Positions 1-8,500 of a DNA stretch of 16,857 nucleotides are shown in pieces. The position numbers were made by a program, and so were the translations under genes. The number at the start of each line of letters is the position of its first letter. The first letter of the stretch is position 1. Below the pieces are notes generated by a model. The model was given only the letters and a program-made list of their open reading frames with translations. It made no database searches and was not told where the DNA came from. The stretch lies in NCBI GenBank assembly GCA_900128395.1, contig LT649665.1, forward strand, positions 1 to 16,857, read 5' to 3'. This DNA comes from Stramenopiles sp. TOSAG23-2. Lineage: Eukaryota; Sar.

Positions 1-60
1 AATGATAATAATAATAACAGGGAAGAGTTTTTCCTTGCCAACTCATTAGTACCGGCATCT

Positions 61-2535
61 ATGGATGGATCCCCTAGAAATTTCATGCCGGATAGCGAGG
101 TAAAAGCAATGTCAGGCCGTGGCAGACGTAAGAAGAAAAAAAACCCTGCTGAAGAAGAAGGAAACATAGCATTGGATAATGTACCAAAAAAGAATTGGAT
201 TGGGAAACAAATCGTTTTTGCAGCTGGAAGGTATGAAGGTGAAAATGCTTGGATTTTAGGACATGGAAGTGGTCTTGTCCATCTTATAATGGGGGATGAT
301 GAACCAAATGCAGCGCCAATCATTGTATCTAGAATGTCAAAGCAATTAGTAGTTGTTCCAGAGGAAAACGAAGAGATAGAGCCGTTCGAACCGGAAGAAT
401 ATGTTGGGAAGGAAGGCATTGTTAACGATGGTTATGGTTTGGATGACCGAGCATATGTTGCAAATCATGGCAATGGATATTTATTAGTACAATTGAAAGG
501 GGAACGTCCATACACCGTTTTAAAAGTGAAAAATCAATTTACGATAGATAGTGGTAATGATAGTATCGATGGGGCGAAAAGTGCAGGGTCTAAAAAAAAT
601 AAAAATGGGAATGACGATGATGGAGCAGAGCCCAAATCAAAACGACGAAAAACGTCTAATGACGAAGAAAGCAACGAGGAAATAGCTATGGATGTAGATA
701 ACAAATCAGCAAATAATAATAATAGCAATAATAACAACAATGGTGGTAAAAAGCTTTCTTTAACTATACGTAAACCAAAAGATAAGAAAAAATATAAGAA
801 GAAAGACAATGTCCATCGCGTAAAACAAGGTAGTGCCACTGGAAGCGAATCTCCTATAACTTCCGCTAGAAATGCAGAGCGGGAAAGAATTGCAAAGCGT
901 GAACGAGACAAAATGAAAGCAAAGGAAAAAGTTTTAAAAGAACAATCGATTAAACGTAGTTCACGTACTACTAAAGGCCAACGTTACAATCAATCGACTT
1001 ATAATAATAAAAAATCACATGTGCAAATGAGTGAACGTGATCGAGAAGATGCAGAAGCAGCTGCACAATTTGCCGCACATGTTTCATTGTACCATGAACG
1101 CGTACGTAAATACATGGAAAGAGAAATTGAGAGACAAAAGCAATGTGGGAGAACGGATATCACCGATGCCCTCGTACGCATCGAGCGTCAATTTGGATGG
1201 GATGATGGTGATAGTGAAGATGACAATGGACCGACATATGAATGGGAGAATGAGCGAGAATCCGATGTATACGATATTATAACTGAATATAAATGCGGAA
1301 TGTGCGGAGGTCCATTAGCAAGTCTAGGCGGAGCTTGTTGGAACATAGCGTGCGTTCGATGTGTATTGAATCCTGGGAATAAAAAATATGTAGCCGCTAT
1401 GGCCGAAGCTGCAAAAAATGGCGCTTCTGCTCCTCCTCCCAAAGCTGGAAGGAAGAAAAAGAAACGTGGGAGGAAAGCTTCGCCACCTCCACCAGCATCC
1501 AAAGAGCCAGCCGGTGCAAAGTTGACGCCATCAGAAATAGAACAGTCACTTGACTCTGCAAATAAAGTGAGTGACTTTCAATTGTTGGCCCCTGTATATT
1601 TCCTTGGTGTACCAAAACCACATCCAACATTTCCAAAGAAGAAAAAACCTTCTGATGCTTATACTAATAGGAATAATGTTGATGAAGAGGATTCCTATGT
1701 TAAAATGGACGAAAAAGACGCGAAGCCAAAAGAAATAAATACTGGACCATTTACGATTCCAGATTTAAGAAAAATGGAAGAGGAAGTAAAAGAAGGTGAG
1801 GAAGGGAGTAAGGAGACCACAGATGACGCCTTAAGCAGACGCAGTTCTCGAAGCACAACTGCTGCGATACAGAAAGAAATCGAGAAGGCAAACAAACCAA
1901 AAGAAAAGTTATCATTGAGGCAAAAGATTGACTACATGGCAAATGTAGAAAAGTTATACGCACCGTTGGATACGCGGCATGATTTATTTAATAAGTATGA
2001 AGATGCTGCTGGTGTACCAAGGTTATATTGCAAAGACTCCGATTGGCAAGTAACTCGTGATGCTGATTTCATGACAGCAAATGACTACATCAGACGCCAA
2101 AATATGTTAGAATCAGAAAGACAAATTATGTATGCATCCAATTTTGGAAATATAGCGCCATTACCATCTGGAAAGAAATATGAAAAATATATTGGAACAC
2201 TAGTAAGCGGCACGATCGTTCAAACAAATATCGAGAAACATACGTTAGGACCACCACTTCACCCGTTAGATATTCTCCGTTCTCGTGTTGCGCAAGAGAA
2301 ACAAACAGAACGAGGGAACCAATATGAAGAACTTTCTCGTCGACATGCAGCCCTTCAACTTCTAGAGAAAGGAAGAATTGAAATGCAAGCTAAAGCTATG
2401 GCAAACGACGAGCCGATTCCAGGCATGGAAACTAATACTAGTGGTGAACAAGGTGCTATTGCTGCTGCTGCCGTTGTTGGTAATCAACAAGTGAATCCTA
2501 ATGCCATGGAAGTAGTTATAGATAACAAGTCGTAA
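61..2535 (+). CDS. Lys-rich nuclear-type protein with duplicated beta-rich module and five-Cys cluster, function unknown (5' end uncertain)
   Basis: I do not recognise this family. Residues about 46-99 and 114-162 look like two copies of one small beta-rich module: both have a [WY]-[IV]-G-K start, then a glycine/aromatic turn, then HG-x-G followed by V-x-L, reminiscent of KOW/Tudor-like barrels. Residues 170-330 are highly charged with an Asn run and several basic nuclear-localisation-like patches. Residues 412-434 hold C412-x2-C415-x10-C426-x4-C431-x2-C434, a plausible zinc-binding knuckle. Residues 455-480 are Lys/Pro-rich. A less biased block at about 617-735 (from LSLRQKIDYM onward) looks like a folded or conserved region. 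I infer a chromatin- or RNA-associated nuclear protein. The reading frame stays open from base 1 to the ATG at 61, so the gene may begin outside the window. Another possible start is residue 17 (base 109, MSGRGRRKKKK). The end is a TAA. The next gene, EXO1, is convergent, 253 bp away. Confidence 0.85.
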   Translation: MDGSPRNFMPDSEVKAMSGRGRRKKKKNPAEEEGNIALDNVPKKNWIGKQIVFAAGRYEGENAWILGHGSGLVHLIMGDDEPNAAPIIVSRMSKQLVVVPEENEEIEPFEPEEYVGKEGIVNDGYGLDDRAYVANHGNGYLLVQLKGERPYTVLKVKNQFTIDSGNDSIDGAKSAGSKKNKNGNDDDGAEPKSKRRKTSNDEESNEEIAMDVDNKSANNNNSNNNNNGGKKLSLTIRKPKDKKKYKKKDNVHRVKQGSATGSESPITSARNAERERIAKRERDKMKAKEKVLKEQSIKRSSRTTKGQRYNQSTYNNKKSHVQMSERDREDAEAAAQFAAHVSLYHERVRKYMEREIERQKQCGRTDITDALVRIERQFGWDDGDSEDDNGPTYEWENERESDVYDIITEYKCGMCGGPLASLGGACWNIACVRCVLNPGNKKYVAAMAEAAKNGASAPPPKAGRKKKKRGRKASPPPPASKEPAGAKLTPSEIEQSLDSANKVSDFQLLAPVYFLGVPKPHPTFPKKKKPSDAYTNRNNVDEEDSYVKMDEKDAKPKEINTGPFTIPDLRKMEEEVKEGEEGSKETTDDALSRRSSRSTTAAIQKEIEKANKPKEKLSLRQKIDYMANVEKLYAPLDTRHDLFNKYEDAAGVPRLYCKDSDWQVTRDADFMTANDYIRRQNMLESERQIMYASNFGNIAPLPSGKKYEKYIGTLVSGTIVQTNIEKHTLGPPLHPLDILRSRVAQEKQTERGNQYEELSRRHAALQLLEKGRIEMQAKAMANDEPIPGMETNTSGEQGAIAAAAVVGNQQVNPNAMEVVIDNKS
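1294..1362 (+). other. Five-cysteine cluster (putative Zn-binding knuckle) in the first gene
   Basis: The codons encode C412, C415, C426, C431 and C434 of the protein that starts at base 61. The CxxC...CxxC spacing of C412/C415 and C431/C434 is typical of a treble-clef or ribbon zinc site, with C426 spare. Metal binding is inferred from spacing only. Confidence 0.5.
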
Positions 2536-2788
2536 TTTTTTTTAAAGAAATGCGGTTCGTAGTCACACGTATTATACACACACCCATATATATATAATAT
2601 AAAATATTACGAGTAATAATATATTATAATGATGGTTCAAATCTAAGTATAATTTTGAAAGTATAGGAATTATAACGAGTAGAAATATAAAAAAAATATG
2701 ATATAATATATATATATATGTGTGCATATAATTATTTAATTTACGCATTTAATTTATATTGTTTTAATTTACTCATTATATGATATTT
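2536..2788. other. Convergent intergenic region, shared 3' ends
   Basis: This 253 bp stretch lies between the TAA of the first gene and the TAA of EXO1 on the other strand. It is very AT-rich, with a short (TA)n run at about 2700-2720. It carries one copy of the TGGTTMAAATCTAAGT element (2633-2648) and two perfect blocks shared with the region downstream of the PPR gene: ATTTAATTTACGCAT (2734-2748) and ATTGTTTTAATTTACTCA (2758-2775). No ORF or structural RNA is evident. It presumably holds both 3' UTRs and poly(A) sites. Confidence 0.7.
2633..2648 (+). repeat. Downstream element TGGTTMAAATCTAAGT, copy 1
   Basis: The sequence is TGGTTCAAATCTAAGT, 98 bp after the first gene's stop codon. The same 16-mer with one variable base recurs at 10555 and 16709, always on the + strand and always after a + strand gene. 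A role in 3' end formation or as a small dispersed repeat is inferred. Confidence 0.6.
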
Positions 2789-4947
2789 TTATGGAATATC
2801 TTTTCTAGTAGAGAAAAACGAAGTCAACTTCCTCATTTTTTTATCATTTTCGACAATATTCTTCTTCTTCTTCCTCTTTTTCCTTGTTCTTGTCGTCTTT
2901 ACGTTACTTTTTACATTATTGCTAACTTTTTTGGTAACAGTTGCACTCTTCCTGCTGCTTCTTGGATTTCGTTTTACAGAAGCTTCCCTTGCAAGTAATG
3001 GGTTACTTTCAACTTTTAGGAAGAAATTATTCATAGTCTTTTGATCATTGTTTTTTTTATAAAAAGAGTTTGTATATCCATTGTCTGTATTTTTAACAAG
3101 CGTTGTAGTAACTCCGAGAACTTTTTCGGTTTTTGCAGTAACTGTTGTAGTTGGCATTTTTGACAATATCGAATGCTTGCCAGGCGTTGCTAAATCAGAT
3201 ACACTAGTCGCTCCTTCGATTTGATTCTCTATCTCATTGTCTTCAATATCTTTAGAACGAATTGTATCATTCAAGTTGCTCAAATTTTGTAAAATGGCAG
3301 AGACAGTTGAAGTCTTATTAGTATTATTTTTCATGGCATTATGTCTATCGTTAACATTATTTGTACTAATTTGGAAACTTTGTGATGGTGAATCCACTAA
3401 TTTTACAACAGCTATCGCAGGCTTGCGTTGAATAATCTTTGAGGCCTTTGGCATGTTAAAGGAAGATACTGAGGAAGAATATTCATTAACATCTGTTGAG
3501 ATTCTGCTACTCATCCATCCGCTATTGTTATTATTGTTGTTGTACTGGTTATAGCTGCTGCTGTTACTACTGCTGACGCCGCTGCTGCTGCTCCAATTAT
3601 ATCGTTTCCGATTCTTGCTGCTATATGTACCAACCCGTCGCTTTACGCTACTGTTCGTTGATGACGGTGTTGACGCTAAAAATTCCTTATATTTCTTCTT
3701 TGTTCGTGGATGTATAATTCCTTTCACAATTTTTCTCAGAACATCACTATTATACTTTTCACCAATTGCTTCTGATAAATATTTCGTATCCACAACATCT
3801 TGTGGCAATTCATTTAAGTTTACCATTCGAATTGCACCTAACCGTGTATCACATACCCAATGGTGCATAAATGTCAGCATCGCATTTCTTACATTTGTTT
3901 CATAGTTTAATGGTATAAATTTTTTCTTATCAGTCTTTTCAACATGATTGATGATTTTCAAAATCCGCTCTTCATCTGGTACTTTTGCAAATTTAACAAC
4001 TAAAACTTGTGCTTTTTTTATCCCTATGCCTTTTATACTATCACAATAATCACAGCCAGCAAGTACCGCCGTTTGAACAAACATCTTTGGGGTCAGTTTA
4101 TGTAAGTTTTCAATGAAAACATCTCTTCTCTTTTTTCCTTTTCCTTTCTTTTTTTTTGGAGAATTACTTGTTTTGCTAACTTGCTTTTCACTAAATTTTT
4201 TTAAATCAACGAGAGTACCAATACCATTACGATCCATTTTGAATATTACCTTTGCATTAGTTGCACCAGCTGCTAGACAGTAAACCATTACATCACTGTC
4301 CTCTGTTATAATTACATCGCATCCACTACGTATTTTCATTTCATATGCCAATTGTGCATCAGCTTCATAAGGCGCTATTATGAAATCAAATTTATGCTTT
4401 TTTAAGGCTTCAATCGTGATTGCCATAACTGCTGGTGAAATAGAAACAGCTTGTTGAAAATAGGACGTCGCTTCGTTTCGTAATCTTTCTGCCTCACGTG
4501 AGCCTTTGGGTAAAGCATTTGCTTTCTTAAGTAAGTGGATGCCAGCTTCACTTGCTTTTTTACGTTTATCATCACGTTTTCCCTCGGTGGTATCTTTCGC
4601 CATTAATTTTCCACCATCAAAAATCATAATTGGCTTGACATTGTAGTGTCGCCTGTATTTGTATAATATAAGTGTTTGTTAGAAATAGCTAAGATTGAAT
4701 TTAGAACCAAGGGTTTTACTTACATTAGTTTCAAACGATGTAAACAATATTCAACGAAAGGTGGATACCGACCATTTTTCTCTTGACGATTAAATGTCGA
4801 TAATACAATATCTTGTGAACAAGAATATGACGCTTTGTGCAACCAAGTATAACCATCTATTACCACTTGTTTCCCAGCAAATCGTTTCACATGTACTTGT
4901 TGTTCCGATATTGGTCTCAGCGCTTTTAACAATCCATCTACACCCAT
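2789..4947 (-). CDS. EXO1: EXO1 family 5'-3' exonuclease / flap endonuclease (two exons)
   Basis: The mRNA joins exon 1 (4947-4724) to exon 2 (4652-2789), giving 695 residues. EXO1 enzymes resect double-strand breaks and remove mismatched DNA with a Mg2+-dependent XPG-type nuclease in the nucleus. The N-domain begins MGVDGLLKAL and contains VVIDGYTWLHK (D31), typical of EXO1 rather than FEN1. The I-domain has PYEADAQLAY (E171, D173), IITEDSD (D193, D195) and GCDY (D276), followed by the helix-hairpin-helix-like SIKGIGIKKA. D87 lies in MIFDGG. K94, R101 and R105 align with the helical-arch K85, R92 and R96 of human EXO1, so every metal and arch position I could check is present. A Lys-rich insert (SPKKKKGKGKKRRD) lies between ITEDSD and GCDY. 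The tail after about residue 400 is Ser/Asn-rich, with a canonical PIP box QKTMNNFF (612-619), a terminal PIP-like MRKLTSFF (681-688) and basic NLS-like runs. Start context is good: A at -3, G at +4. It is divergent from the PPR gene. Confidence 0.95.
4653..4723 (-). other. Spliceosomal intron in EXO1 (phase 2, 71 bp)
   Basis: On the minus strand the donor is GTAAGT (4723-4718) and the acceptor is ACAG ending at 4653. A CTAAC branch-point-like sequence at 4682-4678 puts the branch A about 26 nt before the exon. Splicing AT|G restores a Met codon and gives HRLKL-M-RHYNVKPIMIFDGG, which matches the EXO1 family across the junction. Without removal, the reading frame hits TAA right after the donor. 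It is the only intron I can support in the window. Confidence 0.93.
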
Positions 4948-5535
4948 TTTCTTTTATTATTATCACTATCTCAAGGGTCAAAATATTTTCTTTTTCTAGG
5001 AGTGCAAATAAATAATTATATTAAATTATTTAGAGATTGTGAACCGGTATTTCTGTCTCTCTATGACACGTATTACATCTCTATTAGCGCAACACTCTGT
5101 TACATTTTCTATTAGTAGTTCAAAATCGTATTAGCAAACATGTGATGGTATATATATTATAGATTTGAAATAATAAGAAGAAAGAAGAAAGAAGATGAAG
5201 GTTTTATTAAGTTTAGCGCCAGCCGGGCCAGCTTTATTTCAGGCTCCTGTTGTGTCCATTGTAATTTAATATAATATGGAAATAGCATAGCAAGCATCAT
5301 AATAATAGTACAGCACCACCAGTTAGTGGTATTGTGCTATTGTCATTTTATAATTATGTTCTACGAATAGTTTTTTGTTTCCTCCATTCCCATCCACATC
5401 AATCAATATTATCAATATCGTTGTTACATATATATAGTCTTATAATCAATTGGATATGTGTAAAATATATTTAGCATAATTAGATATACAGAAAGATAAA
5501 AAACAGATGGTCATACAAATATAAGAAAAAGCAAT
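4948..5535. promoter_or_regulatory. Divergent 5' region shared by EXO1 and the PPR gene
   Basis: This 588 bp stretch between two start codons on opposite strands must hold both promoters. Visible items are a purine tract of AAGAAG-type repeats (about 5174-5200), a GC-rich island GCGCCAGCCGGGCCAGC (5216-5232) that resembles islands at 13499 and 15167, and a weak imperfect stem-loop with arms 5312-5321 and 5327-5338. No clear TATA-box position can be set, because TATATA strings are common throughout. I see no RNA gene and no credible ORF. Confidence 0.6.
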
Positions 5536-8500
5536 ATGTTTGTGTCAAAAATGATACATCCATCTATGCGACGGTATATACTCATGTCGAAAATTATGTC
5601 TCGTAATAGGATGTTGCCTCATACGTCAACTGTAAAATATTCAATCCAAAATAATGTAAATGGACCACTGGTAAATAAGACCAATAATAAAAGCCGAAAG
5701 AAAAAAAATTATAACAAGGAGGGGGAGTTTCAGAATCAAGTTTCTGGTAAATTAAACCAAAGGAAAGGGGATAATAGAAAAATATATAGTCATGGTCATA
5801 ATCGAAAGAAGAAAATTGGCTCAGAAGAACCACATGTAAATAGAAAAGATGCAAACCAGCAGCGGAGTGGTATTAGGTATGAAAAAATTATGGCTGAATA
5901 TCAAAAAGATAAGGATATGCCAGAGACCGTACCGAAGGCAGTAAAAATGCTACTTAAACTGCGGGATTTGCGTGTAAAAAATAGTAGGAATGGGGTATCT
6001 GTTTCTAAGAAAAAATTATACCCAATTATATCTATAATCGAAAAGCAAAAGAATGAGATCTTTAAACAACCTTCAATAATACCACCAATAGATATATACA
6101 ATGAAATAATAGCACTAGCTTGTGGAACGGGCGATATTCATATGGCTAAAAATTTACTTTATGAAGTTGGAGACAAATGTGTTTTATCTCATAAAACATT
6201 AGCGCCATACTTCACTCTTTGTACTGAAATACGCGGTCCCAAAGAGTTCAAAAGTGCAAAGAAATGGAAAAGAATATTGGACGAGATTCAACGTGGAAGA
6301 TTCAGGATGGACAAAACCATTGATAATGATTTATTCCTTCCATTACTGTTTGGCTTAGCGAAAAAAGGTTCCATCGAAAATCTTAATTATGTCATTAGGC
6401 ATTATATGCAATCGAAATTTTTCATTGACCCAAACATTGATGCATACAATGCCATTATATCAGGGTGGGTATTTAGGAAAGATATGTACAGAGCGAACAA
6501 AGTTTTAGAAGACATTTTTGGAAATAATTTAATGCCTACAGAATTAACATATGAACGGATGATACAAGGTTACACTTTTCAAAACGATGTTGACACTGCA
6601 TATAGATACCTTGATGCGTTGCTAGAATTGCAAGATGGGAATGTAAGAACAATCGACCAAGATGGAAATTCTGAATCCATAACTCGTTTTTATAACAAAC
6701 CAACCGTACATGCTTCATCCCAACGGACGTTGCACCCCAGAATTATGAATTATTTTTTCAACATGCATCTTAGAAAAAATGATATTGAACGATTAAAGGA
6801 AGCCATTATTCGTTTTAAAACGTTAAATGTTGATTTTAAAAATATAAAATCATTAACCAATCTTGCGAAAGTATATGGAATAATTGGTGACAAAGAATCT
6901 ATGCTTCGTGCAATAATGAAACTGGACGAGATGAAGGAGATCAGAGGAGACCATGCATTTCTTGACATTGCCATGTCAGCTTTTAAAAATGGTAGTAATA
7001 TAGACGATGGCAATATATATTTTCATGCTGTCAAAGATATATTGAAAGAGTTACATTATTATGGTTTTCAAGTCACGCCCACAGTCGTAGTTACATTAGT
7101 CCGGGAATTAACCTCCCGTAAACAAGTGGGCGCTGCATTAAAACTGACCGACTTTGTGATGAATAGCGATGCAAATATTACAAAATCCTTTAATATTCAT
7201 TCAATAGCGCATTCAAAAAAGAAAGCTGATTTGTTTCGTATTCTCTATTCACAAATGATCATAGAATTAAATAAATCGACACGCAATGATATACACTCAG
7301 ACAAATTACTGGAAATTAACAATTATTTTCTTCATCCTAGTAATAAAGATTGGTTGAAACTGGATAATGCATCGTACAAACTAGTAATGACGTCTCTTTT
7401 TGCTGCATATAAACGAGAGGGCATGGACTTACGACGTTGGGCGCTATTAAATATAGGGTATGATTTTTTCCTTGATGCAAGTACAAATGTAAAGTTCAAG
7501 CCGAGTCACTACAATTTTGTTATGACGTTGCGATTTGTTGAAGAAATGGGGGATGTTGACAAGTTTTTTAAAGTGATCAAAATTATGAATGAAAAGTTAA
7601 CAGTGCAGGAATCAGAGGAATTAGATTTTGTGTTGAAAAGAATAGATCAATTAAAATCACCGGAAGAAAACGACACGGTTAGAATGGAGAAGCTGATGTC
7701 AAAGGCTGGCGAAAAGGGGGAATTTAAGTTTGATCCAAGAAGGTTTAAGCCGACATCGAAGAAACTATCTGAAGCTGAATTGAAATATAAGAAGATGAAA
7801 TATCCACATATCTTCCAGAACCAAGAATACTTGTTAAAGCAAGCAATGCGTACTTTTAAAAGACGCGAAAGTCATTTAGCAAGGCAATCTGAAATTATGA
7901 ATCAAGAAATACGTTACCGTAAACAGATGAATCCGGAAAATAATGCCGTAAATAGCGATGAAAGTCTTTATAATAGTATTTTTCAACCCCTGCAAAATGT
8001 AGCTGTTAGCAATGGAATTGTATTAAAAACAGGTGATGATTACTATTCATTTCGAAAGTTTTTAGAAAATGCGAAAGAGCTTTTGCAATTAGATATTTCA
8101 CATGTATATTATATCATAAATCAGTATGCTGGTCATATTGGTACTACGAGAGATAAAAGAAACAAAAAACTAAAATCAGAACAATTATTAATCGAGGTAG
8201 ATGAAATACTTCATGCATTGAAACAAACCGTTACAGAAGAAATAAATACCGAAACCGATCAAAGAATTGATTTGCTTAATAAAATCTTGCAGAAACAACT
8301 TCAATCTCATGTCATATTACTGAAGATTGTGGCTGAATTAAACATGAAACGTGCAGCAGACGAAGGAATTGCCCCTGGCCTTATTCGAGATATTCAGGAG
8401 AACATGATACATATGACGAAGGAAATTGATGAACTCAAACATACTGCTTTAAGTCATAACAATGAGTACTTGCGAAGATCAGACTATTTTGAGGATGGTA

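Noticed and set aside
534-911. 125-residue antisense ORF, Leu/Ser-rich, resembling a membrane protein
   Set aside because: It is the complement of Lys/Asn-rich codons of the first gene (AAT/AAG runs read as Leu/Phe/Ser). There is no independent support.
2633-2648. tRNA-like T-arm signature (GGTTCAAATC)
   Set aside because: The five bases either side of the loop do not pair, there is no acceptor, D or anticodon arm around it, and the two sister copies read GGTTAAAATC. It belongs to the downstream repeat element instead.
3615-3905. 96-residue ORF antisense to EXO1
   Set aside because: It lies wholly inside EXO1 exon 2, whose coding sense is certain, and has no recognisable features.
2789-4947. 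FEN1 instead of EXO1
   Set aside because: The MGVDGLL start, the WLHK motif after the first Asp, and the long, disordered tail fit EXO1. FEN1 is usually near 380 residues.
4790-4981. Overlapping - strand ORF of 63 codons over EXO1 exon 1
   Set aside because: It is out of frame with the recognisable EXO1 sequence, shows no family features, and is explained as a shadow of exon 1.
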